The notes under the pieces are model-generated. The model was not told the origin of the DNA, searched no databases, and worked only from the letters and a program-made list of their open reading frames with translations. Position numbers and translations under genes: made by a program. Shown piece after piece: positions 45,453-54,882 of a stretch of DNA of 64,000 nucleotides. The DNA is taken from positions 62,001-126,000 of the forward strand of contig CAWDNS010000005.1 of assembly GCA_963803775.1 (NCBI GenBank), read 5' to 3'. Source of the stretch: JABCZH01 sp963803775 (GTDB lineage: Bacteria > Acidobacteriota > Terriglobia > Terriglobales > Acidobacteriaceae). How positions within the stretch are numbered: the stretch's first letter is position 1; each line of letters opens with the position of its first letter.

Positions 45453-45486
45453 GGGTCAATGAGTGAAATGGCGATTTTGCAACAGT
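45453..45486 (+). repeat. Dispersed 34-bp repeat, copy 4
   Basis: GGGTCAATGAGTGAAATGGC, then GATTTTGCAACAGT; the left 12 bp and the central GGCGAT block match the other copies, the right end has drifted. Confidence 0.55.
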
Positions 45487-45572
45487 TATTGGCTGCCAAG
45501 CCGGGCATCGACCTGAAAAGTGTTCAAGATTGACCAGTCGTGGGCTGACAATTCGGGCATGATCTCTGAGCC

Positions 45573-45716
45573 ATGAAGAAACCGCTCACTCCAACACAAG
45601 TACTTGCCGTTCGTTGCCCGACTTGTGGCGTCGCTGCAGGCAAGAAGTGTGTTCTTGTCACCGGTCATCCACGTACCGCCCCGCATCGAGACCGTCGTTT
45701 AATCGCAACGGACTGA
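45573..45716 (+). CDS. Small zinc-finger-like protein
   Basis: 47 residues from ATG 45573: VRCPTCGVAAGKKCVLVTG followed by HPRTAPHRDRR. The CPxC-x6-C-x10-H pattern is a known small zinc-binding fold in actinobacterial and acidobacterial proteins. No further function visible. Confidence 0.55.
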   Translation: MKKPLTPTQVLAVRCPTCGVAAGKKCVLVTGHPRTAPHRDRRLIATD

Positions 45717-45720
45717 GCAG

Positions 45721-45906
45721 TTACCGGATGGCACCGAGTCTGCGCCTTGCTGCAACATCCTTCGTAGCCGCGGCAGCAATTCTTTCCACGTGGACAAGCT
45801 CAACCTCGCCGTCCAACAAATCGCATACTTGCCGAGCGGCCGCATGACAGCGCGGACACACCAATGCCAACGGGCTTATTTTGATGTACTCTGGCAACTT
45901 TGCCAT
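45721..45906 (-). CDS. Small zinc-finger-like protein (opposite strand)
   Basis: 61 residues: LVCPRCHAAARQVC, then a helix with LVHVERIAAAA. It resembles the protein at 45573 (CPxC, spaced C, then H and basic residues), so two related small zinc proteins lie end to end, stops 4 bp apart. Confidence 0.5.
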   Translation of the reverse strand: MAKLPEYIKISPLALVCPRCHAAARQVCDLLDGEVELVHVERIAAAATKDVAARRRLGAIR

Positions 45907-46097
45907 GACCCAAGCCTACTCGGGATGGTGAAGCCGTTTCCGGTCAGTATTGCTCACAATGCCAGGCGTGCTGGGGTGCCAGCATGCACTCACTGTTGGG
46001 TAGTGGTGCATCGAAATCTACCGGGCTAGCGCGGAAACCGACCGTGTGGGAGACTGTCGGTGTGCAAAGGCATAACCGCGAGTTGCAGTTTACGGAG

Positions 46098-46280
46098 ATG
46101 CGCCCCGGCCAAACGATGATGGCTCGTTGTAGTGTTTGCAAGCGACTTTTTCGTGCCATCCCCAAGATTAGCGAGACAGCCGATAATACGGCCCTGCGGA
46201 TACGTGCGGACTTCGACGCCCACGACTGCAACGAGGACCACAGCCAAGCCGCTGCCCGGATTGTGAGAGAAGCTACGTAG
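46098..46280 (+). CDS. Small Cys/His protein
   Basis: About 60 residues from ATG 46098 (the frame is open from 45984). ARCSVCKRLF, RADFDAHDC and SQAAARIVREAT form a short conserved-looking zinc motif (CxxC plus HxC). The tail DHSQAAARIVREAT looks familiar from other acidobacterial small proteins; function unknown. Confidence 0.5.
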   Translation: MRPGQTMMARCSVCKRLFRAIPKISETADNTALRIRADFDAHDCNEDHSQAAARIVREAT

Positions 46281-46401
46281 CACTAATCGCTAAACACATC
46301 GTTGCGATGCCGCCACGATGGCCATGTGAGCTCGGTGCATCTTAACTCCTCAGGATGCTTGACGGCGTCGCGTGTTATACACGACTTTTGACGCGAACAG
46401 A

Positions 46402-46632
46402 TTATGTTTTGAAGTCTCGGCCAAACTCTTCAGACTGGCCCCGCAGCAGGCGTATGCGCTCTCTTATCGTTTTAGCTCTTTCTGTCTCTTCTTCGACCAG
46501 GGCCGCGATCTCGCGCTGTCGTCCCGGATCGGCGAGGTTGGGTGCAACGTTAGAAAGTCGTTTGGCGTGAGCTTCAGTCATTGCTGCCTCAACTTCTAAA
46601 GCGGCAATCACGCGCTGACTCCTATCCGTCAT
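46402..46632 (-). CDS. Small helical hypothetical protein
   Basis: 76 residues from ATG 46632 (MTDRSQRVIAALEVEAAM). Strongly helical and charged with heptad spacing, probably a coiled coil. The longer frame to 46737 adds a low-quality N-terminus. No family recognised. Confidence 0.4.
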   Translation of the reverse strand: MTDRSQRVIAALEVEAAMTEAHAKRLSNVAPNLADPGRQREIAALVEEETERAKTIRERIRLLRGQSEEFGRDFKT

Positions 46633-46807
46633 TGGCAGAGAATATCCCAGTTCATAATCCACTGTCACACGGGTGCAGGTATTTGATGGGCACGGCTGAG
46701 AGGACGCTTGAACCGGGAATGAGGACCGTTCTGACACGGTTGAAACAGCGTTATTTCCAGAAGCTAGTTCCTCCGAGACGCGTTTTGTGCGTGCAAATAT
46801 ATCACCG

Positions 46808-49800
46808 TTAGAACTCCAGCCGCGCCTGAAACGCGATCATTCGGGGACTGCTATCGCCACCCAAACCGACGCCCAGCAAGCCGGTAGGTGGAGCAGTTGT
46901 GTAAGTGAGCGCTCCAAAGCCAGTCTGCGTGGAAGGCTTTCCCGGAATACCGGCCAGCACCATGCTTGGCAACCCGAAGTTCGGGTGGTTGAAGACATTG
47001 AAAAACTGACCCTCAAACCGAAGCTTCAGATGCTCGGTCAAAGGAAACCATTTTGTCAGATAGAAGTCGCTCCAGAGGAAATCGGGACCGCGCAGTGAAT
47101 TGCGGCCGAGGTTTCCGAATTGGCAATGCTGCGGGTCGTCGCCGCCGGAGCATTGCCCTGTACTCGGATCAACCGCTGATACAAAAGCATCGGGATTCAA
47201 CCACTGAATCGTGCCCGGTTGTGTCACGGCGGGGACGGGATGATGCGCATAGAGCGGGACGCCGGGAACGACAGTGGCAAACTGCGGCCCACTGCCCTGC
47301 ACGATGCCGTTTCCGTTTGCCGAATAAGGCGTGCTCAGCACTGAGAACGGAACTCCGCTGTGCCAAAACGCTGTTCCGGAGATCTGCCAGCCGTTCAGCG
47401 CGTAGCCCAGAGAATGACTCCGCACTCTAATCGGCAACTGATACACATACTGCGCAGTGAGATTGTGCCGGATGTCATAGTCGCAGGGACCATAATCGCG
47501 GCCCAGATCTCCCGGCAGAGGCGAAAGAATCCCTCCCGCAGAGAACGGAAGGAATCCTCCGTTCGAGACCGTGTCCATGCAATGGCTCCAGGTGTAGTTG
47601 ACCTGGCCTTGCAGGCCATGGCCGAGTCGCTTCATCGCGGTCAGTTGAAGACCGTTGTAGTGGCTGTTCGCACCGGTGGATAACTGCGTCACCGCGGCGA
47701 ATCGCGCATCGGTAGGCTGCAGATAAGGGAATGGCGCAAAACAGCCCTGACACACGGTTTGGTAACCGTTGACTTGTGTTGAGTAGGGCTGGTTCACGGC
47801 GCGCGTCCCGACGTATTGTGCGTGTAAGCTAGCCGTCGTTCCGAATTGATGTTCGATTCCCAGGCTCCACTCCATGAAGTACGGCGCGTGGAGTTTGCCA
47901 TCTGGAATGGCTGTGATCGCAACCGGTGGAAGAGAAGGCTGGCCCTGGGGAAATCCCGAAGTAAAAGTCTGATTGGCGGCAACGATTGCGCCGATTGCGC
48001 TGTTGGGCGCTCCCGGCGCTATGGCTGTGCCGCCCACGCTGCCAAGCACTCCTCCCTGAAACGTCTTGTCGTAGGGAGGATTCGTGCCGATCAGGTCGGC
48101 CACCGTGCCCGGCAAGATGTCGCTGAAAATCCCGAAGCCGGTGCGGAGTACCGATTTCGGCTCGAACTGCCACGCAATCGCCGTTCTCGGCTGCAAAATA
48201 GCCACCGGCGTGGACGAGAACAGATTGCCGAGATGAGTCTGAATAACGGTGTTCAACGGTTGATTGTCATGGGGAATAGAACTGAAGGAGCCGCGAAGAC
48301 GGGCAACTTGATCATGTGGATTTAGCGGATTGGAATTGAAAGTGTCGCGCAGGCCAAACGTCCAGGTTAGTGTGCGTGTCACTTTCCAGGTGTCTTGCGC
48401 GTAGACATCGAGATTGAGAAAGTTGAAGGGCTCGTTTAAGTGCGAAGGGAACGTTTCCGACGCCGTGTTTGCCACTCCATCGATAAATTGTTGCAAGTTC
48501 GCGTAGGTCACGGTGGGAACCGTACCTTCCCCGAAATCGTAGTCGTTCAGACGGAAGATGCGGATATTCGTTCCGAACCGTAGTTCGTGAGCGCCGCGGC
48601 TCCAGGCGAGGTTGTCATTGATGAAGAATCGGGAGGCACGCCTGCCTTGTACCCAAGTGTTGTCAAGCCCTCCAACGGGCGTGAAGGCGTTCGCGCCGCT
48701 ACCCTGCAATACGATCGGGAAAGCCGAAAGGGTCTTCTGAAGGTTGCTTGGCCCAAACAAGCTTTCATACCAGGAGAACGCCGGGTTGAAGTAGTTCACC
48801 AGGTTCTGCGAGAAAACGTGCGTGTGTCCTGCGGCGAACGAATAAAGAGGTTGCGGCGAAAACGCATTGAACACCGGGTTGATGGGATCCGTGTACGCGG
48901 CTTGAAGCCCGGAGTCCGACTGAAAACGAAACCATGCCGTATCTTTCTGGTTGACGTTGTAGTCGAGACGGACGGTCTGGACCTGCTCGTGGTCGTCGCT
49001 GGAGTGCGAGATGCTTTGCCGGTTGGCGCAACCATCTCCGGCAGTGCCAAGCGGACAGCCAAGTATTGCCGTGGGTGTGCCGTTGGCATTCCCGTAGAGG
49101 TTGAACATCTGTTGATAAAACAGACAGTTCTCATTCGAATCGCTGGACCCGCAGCCGGTTCTTTGGCCCCCGGAAAGTTGCTGCAAGACGTATGCTTGGA
49201 ACGCCGTACTGGGAACGATCGTCGGCGTGACGATGGGCAGTGCTATCCGCACCCATTCACTATCAAAGAAGAAGAAGAGTTTGTCGTGCGCGATCGGCCC
49301 ACCGACACTGCCTCCAAAATGGTTCACCGTCGCTCCCGGCTTGTGGTTTCCCGGCGTCGCGTTAGTAAAGTAGTCCGCTGCATTCAGCAGCGAACCATTC
49401 CACAGTTCATAGAGATTTCCGTGAAACTGATTCGTGCCGGACTTGGTGACGTAGTTGACCTGGGCTGCTCCATACCGTCCCTGATCCACGGAATAAGAAA
49501 GAGTGTTGACAGTCACTTCTGAGATCGAATTCAATCCCAGGACAAGGTTGGTTGAGAGGCCGCTATTAAGATTCGTGAGCGGGTCGTTCGTTTCCAGCCC
49601 GTCGACGATGTAGCCATTGGAGAGGGCGGGCAGCCCGTTGAATTCCACGTTGCCGTAGCCGTTTGTACCGCCAACGAAATCGTTGCCGCTGCCGGCCGTG
49701 TTGATGAGTGCTCCAGGCGAAAACTGCAGCGGGTAGGTTAGGTCACCGCCTGGATTCGGAAGGTCTTCCAGCGCCGAAGTAGTCAGAGTTGTGGATGTGT

Positions 49801-50203
49801 TCGCGTTCTCCGGGTTGATGAGTGGAGCCTCGCTGCTGACCTCCACAGTCTCATTGGATCGAGCCACTTTAAGCGTGAAATCCACTGTTTGCTTCTGGCC
49901 TAAGCCCGAAATGACGTTGTCATTTTGCTGCGGTTCGAAGCCCTGCGCTTCCACTTTGACCAAGTAGGTCCCAGGCTTTAACTGTGGGAAGTTGAAGCGG
50001 CCAGCGTCATCTGTCTTGGCGCTCCGCCTCAGTCCAGTCTCAAGGTTGGCGATCGCCACTGTGGCGCCCGGCACTACAGCATTGGTCGTATCCCGAACTT
50101 GGCCAACGATAGCACTCGTGGTTTCGCCTTGTGCCAGTGCTTGAGACGGAGGTAGAGATGCCACAACCGCGAGAATGAACGCCAGCCGATGGAGGTGCAT
50201 CAT
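46808..50203 (-). CDS. Oar-type TonB-dependent outer-membrane receptor with carboxypeptidase-regulatory-like domain
   Basis: About 1131 residues. Start ATG 50203 or the next codon; signal peptide LHRLAFILAVVASLPPSQALAQ. A carboxypeptidase-regulatory-like beta domain follows (SAIVGQVRDTTNAVVPGATV, GRFNFPQLKPGTYLVKVEA), then a plug domain (VDGLETNDPLTN, SEVTVNTL) and a large barrel. This 'Oar-like' architecture is greatly expanded in Acidobacteriota and is presumed to import polymers or adhesion ligands. It ends with F, as outer-membrane barrels do (QARLEF). No SusD partner is near. Confidence 0.88.
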   Translation of the reverse strand: MMHLHRLAFILAVVASLPPSQALAQGETTSAIVGQVRDTTNAVVPGATVAIANLETGLRRSAKTDDAGRFNFPQLKPGTYLVKVEAQGFEPQQNDNVISGLGQKQTVDFTLKVARSNETVEVSSEAPLINPENANTSTTLTTSALEDLPNPGGDLTYPLQFSPGALINTAGSGNDFVGGTNGYGNVEFNGLPALSNGYIVDGLETNDPLTNLNSGLSTNLVLGLNSISEVTVNTLSYSVDQGRYGAAQVNYVTKSGTNQFHGNLYELWNGSLLNAADYFTNATPGNHKPGATVNHFGGSVGGPIAHDKLFFFFDSEWVRIALPIVTPTIVPSTAFQAYVLQQLSGGQRTGCGSSDSNENCLFYQQMFNLYGNANGTPTAILGCPLGTAGDGCANRQSISHSSDDHEQVQTVRLDYNVNQKDTAWFRFQSDSGLQAAYTDPINPVFNAFSPQPLYSFAAGHTHVFSQNLVNYFNPAFSWYESLFGPSNLQKTLSAFPIVLQGSGANAFTPVGGLDNTWVQGRRASRFFINDNLAWSRGAHELRFGTNIRIFRLNDYDFGEGTVPTVTYANLQQFIDGVANTASETFPSHLNEPFNFLNLDVYAQDTWKVTRTLTWTFGLRDTFNSNPLNPHDQVARLRGSFSSIPHDNQPLNTVIQTHLGNLFSSTPVAILQPRTAIAWQFEPKSVLRTGFGIFSDILPGTVADLIGTNPPYDKTFQGGVLGSVGGTAIAPGAPNSAIGAIVAANQTFTSGFPQGQPSLPPVAITAIPDGKLHAPYFMEWSLGIEHQFGTTASLHAQYVGTRAVNQPYSTQVNGYQTVCQGCFAPFPYLQPTDARFAAVTQLSTGANSHYNGLQLTAMKRLGHGLQGQVNYTWSHCMDTVSNGGFLPFSAGGILSPLPGDLGRDYGPCDYDIRHNLTAQYVYQLPIRVRSHSLGYALNGWQISGTAFWHSGVPFSVLSTPYSANGNGIVQGSGPQFATVVPGVPLYAHHPVPAVTQPGTIQWLNPDAFVSAVDPSTGQCSGGDDPQHCQFGNLGRNSLRGPDFLWSDFYLTKWFPLTEHLKLRFEGQFFNVFNHPNFGLPSMVLAGIPGKPSTQTGFGALTYTTAPPTGLLGVGLGGDSSPRMIAFQARLEF

Positions 50204-50400
50204 GTCTTTAGACTCTTTTTGGTTTCCCTCACAGGCCACGAACATGCCGACCTCAAACGTCGGGCTGATTAACCAGTGATTATCCCTCATAGTTAACCAT
50301 AGTTAATATAAATAGGCAAGCTAACGGGGAGGGGAGTAGGAATAATGCCAACTTCATATTGGCTGGGCGCGATTGCGGGCGAGGGACGGGCTACTCTTAC
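50204..50400. promoter_or_regulatory. Upstream region of the TonB receptor
   Basis: AT-rich stretch (50290-50325, with repeated AGTTAACCATAGTTAATATA) probably holds the receptor promoter and an operator: the direct repeat ATAGTTAACC/ATAGTTAATA is 11 bp apart. No gene seen here. Confidence 0.4.
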
Positions 50401-50483
50401 CTAATCCGATAATGTAAGGGTTGCCGACAATACATCCGGAACAAAGAGAGAGCACCGAACTGTTGTGCACTGATGTTGTTTCC

Positions 50484-50730
50484 CTATGGCAGACCCAGAT
50501 GGTCCGGGTATTTGGCCTGCAACGCGCTGATCAGAAGTTCGAACTCGGGACGAACTTCGCAAACTTGCAACGCTGGGATCTTGAGGAATGTCGTCTGGAA
50601 TATTCAGAATCTCTGTCAGCACCGTGCTGGCATTCTTCAGACGATCCTCGTCCTTCTCTTTGTCGTCTGCCCAACTAGTGATTGCAAGCAACAATGCGCT
50701 CGTCGCGCACGCGAATATCCTTTTCTTCAT
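50484..50730 (-). pseudogene. YSC84/SYLF-family protein, broken remnant
   Basis: ATG 50730 with AGGAGA upstream begins a signal peptide (MKKRIFACATSALLLAITSWA) and DKEKDEDRLKNASTVLTEIL, then NIPDDIPQD, the standard opening of acidobacterial lipid-binding YSC84/SYLF proteins (full length about 200 aa or more). The rest of that domain is missing; after residue 54 another frame encodes VRPEFELLISALQAKYPDHL to a stop at 50484. So a deletion has joined the start of one gene to the end of something else. Confidence 0.6.
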
Positions 50731-50740
50731 CAGGTCTCCT

Positions 50741-50889
50741 AGCAGGTTGCGGAAAAACTCCAGCTCTCGGGCAGGTTTTGCGAAGGGCACGACTTCAGTC
50801 GTGCCGTTAGGTCGTTGAAAATGAGTGTGCGCTTTAGCGCCTGGGGGTGTCGCCTTTTGATGTACGTGCGAATTTTTCCGCAACTTGCT
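50741..50889. repeat. MITE-like palindromic element (149 bp)
   Basis: Terminal inverted repeat AGCAGGTTGCGGAAAAA (50741-50757) and TTTTTCCGCAACTTGCT (50873-50889) with one mismatch, and a short inner palindrome GCACGACTTCAGTCGTGC. It has no coding capacity. The same 17-bp end occurs once more at 59828-59844. It sits against the ribosome site of the YSC84 remnant. Confidence 0.7.
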
Positions 50890-51023
50890 AAGGCGACCCC
50901 GAGCCAATGATCGATTCGACGCGGGAAACGGTATCAGCTCTCGCTACCAAAATAGAGTAACCTTCGCTTTAGACGAGGGCAGTGAAGAAATCCGTTACGC
51001 GAGGGTTTCGAGGGGAGTAACAA

Positions 51024-51587
51024 ATGTTCGCCCGATTAATCGCCAACTGGGTCTATGGTGGGTTCCTAGCCGGTTTATTGTTGCTTTTACTGACTCCTGT
51101 CCTCGTGCACTCTTGGCCTGTTTCGCTCGTGACTACGTTTCTCTGCCTACCGGTTTACATGGTCCACCAATACGAGGAGCACGACAACGATCGGTTCAGA
51201 CTGTTCGTCAATCAGAAGATTGGGAAACGAAGAGTAGGACTCTCACGGTTGGCTGTCTTCGTCATTAACGTGCCCGGAGTGTGGGGCGTCATCGGGATCT
51301 CTCTGGCACTGGCAGCGACGGTGAGCGCTGGGTTCGGACTTGTCGCAGTCTACTTAGTTCTTCTGAATGGCACCATTCACGTCGTTCAGGCGGTCATCTC
51401 CCGAGGCTACAACCCAGGACTGGGAACCGCGATTATCTTGTTTCTTCCACTAGGCCGATACGGTATCGCCGCCATTCAGCAGACTGGCGGCGGGACTTTC
51501 TTGATGCACATGACCGGCGCGGGAACAGCTATTGCCATTCACGTCGCAATTATCGTCCACACAATGCGCCAACGACCCGGGTTCTGA
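51024..51587 (+). CDS. HXXEE-domain membrane protein
   Basis: 187 residues, four or five hydrophobic helices, starting at ATG 51024 with GAGGGGAG upstream. The segment MVHQYEEHDNDRF carries the HxxEE motif (HQYEE), and a second HVVQAVISRGYNPG segment fits the family pattern. The HxxEE family is of unknown function; the His/Glu pairs may bind metal. Confidence 0.75.
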   Translation: MFARLIANWVYGGFLAGLLLLLLTPVLVHSWPVSLVTTFLCLPVYMVHQYEEHDNDRFRLFVNQKIGKRRVGLSRLAVFVINVPGVWGVIGISLALAATVSAGFGLVAVYLVLLNGTIHVVQAVISRGYNPGLGTAIILFLPLGRYGIAAIQQTGGGTFLMHMTGAGTAIAIHVAIIVHTMRQRPGF

Positions 51588-51847
51588 CATACCCACAACT
51601 CCGTTCTCTGGCCCTCTGGCAAGAAACTCGATTTGAAGCGGACGCAGGACCGCGAAACACTCTTGTTTCCATAGCGCACACAGCGTAGCAAAATTACGCG
51701 GAACTAGAAGATTTGCACTTGCGAATAGAGGTCGGGATCTCATCTAAGTTATTGAAACAATTGGCCCCCTCGTCCTGGAAACTCGCTTGCATCGACTTCG
51801 ATGTAACTGCTCTGCACCTCAATTCTGTATCCGAACGGAGGCACGTC

Positions 51848-52039
51848 ATGGATCAGGATCGCGTTAAGGATTGGCGGGAACTCTGTAAGACAGCGGCGAA
51901 CGAGCTAGACCCGAAGAAGCTGATGGCTCTTATTGCCGAGATAACCAGGGCGCTAGACGAGCGCGACAAAAAACAGAACATTGCCATTAAGAACGAGAGA
52001 GAGGGCGAGGCGAGTTTTTGCGGTACTGTTGTTGTTTGA
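51848..52039 (+). CDS. Small helical hypothetical protein
   Basis: 63 residues from ATG 51848. WRELCKTAANELDPKKLMALIAEIT is a short helix pattern common in tiny acidobacterial proteins. It ends 12 bp before the NmrA-like gene and may be translated with it. Confidence 0.5.
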   Translation: MDQDRVKDWRELCKTAANELDPKKLMALIAEITRALDERDKKQNIAIKNEREGEASFCGTVVV

Positions 52040-52050
52040 GGGAGAGTGCA

Positions 52051-52912
52051 ATGATTCTGATCACTGGAGCAAGTGGGAACGTCGGTCGTGAAGTGGTAAA
52101 GCAAGCGCTGGCCGTGGGGCTGAAGATACGCGCTACCTTCCACTCGCCTGCCGTAGCAGCCCAAGCCCCTGCGGGATTAGAGGGTGTGATCATGGATTAC
52201 GCTAAGCCGGAGACGATTCGTCAAGCATTGGAAGGGGTGGAAAAGATTTTTCTGGTCGGACCGCCGATTCGGGAACTGCCAGGGTTGGAAGCGAATTTCG
52301 TCAAAGAGGTGCGTGCGAATGGGCGGAAGCACATTGTTAAGCTTTCAGCTCTAGGTGGACGGGAATCCATGTTCCCGAGCGGCCATCGCGATTCGGAAGA
52401 GAACATTGAGGCCTCGGGTCTGCCCTTCACGTTTCTTCGTCCCAACGGTTTTATGCAGAATCAACTACGACGCGGGCACGATCGGGTCTCAGAACGCGTT
52501 CTACGGATGCCAGGGGAGCGGCGCGGTCAGCATGATTGACATTCGGGATATCGCGGCCGTGGCAGTGATCGTTCTCGCCGCAACCGGACACGAAGGCAAG
52601 TCCTACGCGTTAACCGGAGGAGAAGCTCTTACCAACGAGCAGGTTGCGGAAAAGATCTCCCGAGTTGCGGGACGCAAAATCAGCTATGTGGACTTGCCGG
52701 CGGCCCAATTGAAGAAAGCCATCCTGTCCACTGGCGCGCCGGAATGGTCTGCGAACGCTCTGATCGATTTGCAGCGTCTCTATCGCGAGGGCAGAGCGAG
52801 TCTAGTAGAGGGCGACGTCGAGCGGCTCACCGGACGCAAGCCGACCACCTTCGATCAGTTTGCGCACGATTACACCTTTGCTTTTCGCGATGAGGCCAAG
52901 GTCGCGAGTTGA
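52051..52912 (+). pseudogene. NmrA-like NAD(P)-binding oxidoreductase, frameshifted
   Basis: ATG 52051 with GGGAGAG upstream. The first frame has the Rossmann motif ILITGASGNVG and FTFLRPNGFMQN; the second frame resumes with INYDAGTIGSQNAFY, then MIDIRDIAAVAVIV, KSYALTGGEALTNEQVAE, to the stop at 52912. The change lies near 52460. NmrA/YtfG-like proteins bind NADPH and act as quinone reductases or redox sensors. One shift disrupts an otherwise complete gene of about 285 residues; recent decay or a sequence error. Confidence 0.75.
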
Positions 52913-53073
52913 CCTGCATTATCATGGGTAGCAGATCCCGTCGGGCGACCGGAGAACTCCCTACCCTGTATAAGTTCAGGAAGTGGGCTCTTCACCCCAT
53001 ATCTTTGCTTCTTCGATGAGTCGATCATTTCACTATGCCATGGAGTCCTGTCGGAACCGCGAGGTTCGATGCG

Positions 53074-53445
53074 ATGGCTATACGTGTTCTGGTTGCGGAC
53101 GACAACACATTGATGCGAAAGCAAATCCGCAGCATTGTTGAATCGGACACGGAACTAGAAGTTTGTGCTGAAGCCGTTAATGGACTGGAGGCCATCGAGA
53201 AAGCTCAGGAATCTTGCCCAGACGTGGCCGTTATCGATTTCCAGATGCCGGTGATGGATGGGTTGGAAGCAACACGGAGAATAAAGCGACTAATGCCATT
53301 TCTGCCCATTTTACTTTTCACACTGCACAGCTCTTCTGAGCTTGAATGGGAAAGCAAGCAGGCAGGGGCGGATGCGGTTTTGCTGAAAGCGGAGGGGAGC
53401 ACACGTCTACCGCAAGTCATACGCTCCCTTCTGCCAAATGGTTGA
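53074..53445 (+). CDS. Stand-alone receiver (REC) response regulator
   Basis: 123 residues from ATG 53074. A CheY-like receiver with ADD at 8-10, phosphoacceptor D55 in VIDFQMPVMDG, T in LFTLHSS and K in LLKAEGS. No DNA-binding domain. Convergent with the histidine kinase at 53557-54882, whose NarL-type partner would normally carry a LuxR output; the missing output suggests action on another protein, or loss. Confidence 0.88.
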   Translation: MAIRVLVADDNTLMRKQIRSIVESDTELEVCAEAVNGLEAIEKAQESCPDVAVIDFQMPVMDGLEATRRIKRLMPFLPILLFTLHSSSELEWESKQAGADAVLLKAEGSTRLPQVIRSLLPNG

Positions 53446-53556
53446 TGCGTTTTTCACTTCCGCCCTTCGACACAGCTCAGAGTTTCTTCGCGTCCGCAAG
53501 TCAGCAGCCCAGGTCTCAAGCGTTGGATCCTTTCGCGTTTTGGCGATCAATTTTCT

Positions 53557-54882
53557 TCACGCCATGGCTGTCGACACAGTTTTGCCAGTCGGCAATCGGG
53601 CTAAGATGAGCGTGCCTCTGCCGTCAGAATTAATTTCCAAGGTGCCGCCGAGTTGCCGGATCCTCTCTCGCATTCCTCTGATTCCAACTCCAGCTATGCC
53701 AGTTGACTCCATCTCAGATCGCTTCTCCAGCGGTATGCCTTTACCTTTGTCTTCGACTTCCAGGCGGACATCTCTGCCGGCACGGGAAATACGAATTCTA
53801 GCCACCGCGCTTTGGGAGTGGCGATGAATGTTGGTAACAGATTCCTGCACTATCCGGAAAATGGCAGTTTCCAACTCCTGCGAGAGCCGCCCGAAATCAT
53901 CGGGGATGTTCAAATCCACTTTAATCTTGCTGCGCTCGGCAAAACCGTCGAGGTACAAACGAAGTGCCGATGAAAGGCCGACTTCATCTAGCAGCGGCGG
54001 ATGCAACAAAAGAGAGATGGTGCGCACTTCCATAGTCAGTTCGCTTACAAGACCGAGACTCTCCTCGATCACCTTCACGGAATGAGGACCGGGTGTGCCG
54101 GCTTCGGTTGCCAAGGGCGTCAGCTTCATACTCAACGCAGCAAGAATCTGCCCGGCGCTGTCGTGGAGCTCGCGAGCGATATGCCTTCTTTCATCATCTT
54201 GCATCTTCAGTAGCCGACCGGATAGGTCACGCAGACCCGCTTCCGCTTGTTGTCGGGCTTTCGATTCTATGTTAAGAAGCCGATAATGGATCAGAAGTAG
54301 AGCCAGTGCCAACGCGAATGCGGTAGCTAAGATAGCTAGCGTCGCGTGGCGCAATCGCGCTGCATCGCTTGTCCGCAGGTTAATCAACTTTTGTTCCGCA
54401 CCATCCATCTGTTGGAGAAGTGAATCAATCTCCGCAGACAAGGCAACGATTTGGTGGGTCAGATCTGATTGCTTTTGCAAATCAGATTGCCCGCTCTTCG
54501 TTAATTCGACCGAGCTCGCCTCGAAGCTGATCCGGTGCTCAATTAAATTTTCCAGACGCGTGCAATTCGCCTGCTGCGCGGGATTATCGGCGGTCAGTTC
54601 TCTGACGCGCCGTACCGAGCCCGGAATCTGGCCAACCGTTGATTCATAGTCCCGCAAAAGGTCGGGCACTCCTCCTGAATCAATGTATTCAAGCTGAGCG
54701 CGTCTAGCTCTTCCCAAAACAATATTGACGTTCGCTAAAGCGGCCTGCGCTTCATGGGTGTGGGTGACCCCTTGCTGGGCCGCGAGAAGACGGGAGATTG
54801 CAACGTAGGTAATGACTCCGCTTACAAGAAGCAGAATCACGGCTGAACCAAAAGCTATGCGAGCCCTTGTCTGCGGTGACAC
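53557..54882 (-). CDS. Sensor histidine kinase, NarX/DegS type, with CHASE3-like sensor
   Basis: 441 residues from GTG 54882. Membrane helices at about 9-29 and 180-200 bracket an extracytoplasmic helical CHASE3-like domain. The HisKA_3 motif RHIARELHDSAGQ has the phosphorylated H240; the HATPase follows (RIVQESVTNIHRHSQ as N-box; GIAGVGIRGMRERI as G-box). It phosphorylates a NarL-family regulator; the receiver at 53074 is the closest candidate. Confidence 0.92.
   Translation of the reverse strand: MSPQTRARIAFGSAVILLLVSGVITYVAISRLLAAQQGVTHTHEAQAALANVNIVLGRARRAQLEYIDSGGVPDLLRDYESTVGQIPGSVRRVRELTADNPAQQANCTRLENLIEHRISFEASSVELTKSGQSDLQKQSDLTHQIVALSAEIDSLLQQMDGAEQKLINLRTSDAARLRHATLAILATAFALALALLLIHYRLLNIESKARQQAEAGLRDLSGRLLKMQDDERRHIARELHDSAGQILAALSMKLTPLATEAGTPGPHSVKVIEESLGLVSELTMEVRTISLLLHPPLLDEVGLSSALRLYLDGFAERSKIKVDLNIPDDFGRLSQELETAIFRIVQESVTNIHRHSQSAVARIRISRAGRDVRLEVEDKGKGIPLEKRSEMESTGIAGVGIRGMRERIRQLGGTLEINSDGRGTLILARLPTGKTVSTAMA

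Noticed and set aside
48587..49522. 311-residue open frame antisense to the TonB receptor
   Set aside because: Overlaps a well-supported gene throughout, has no recognisable domain and is arginine- and valine-rich as antisense frames are.
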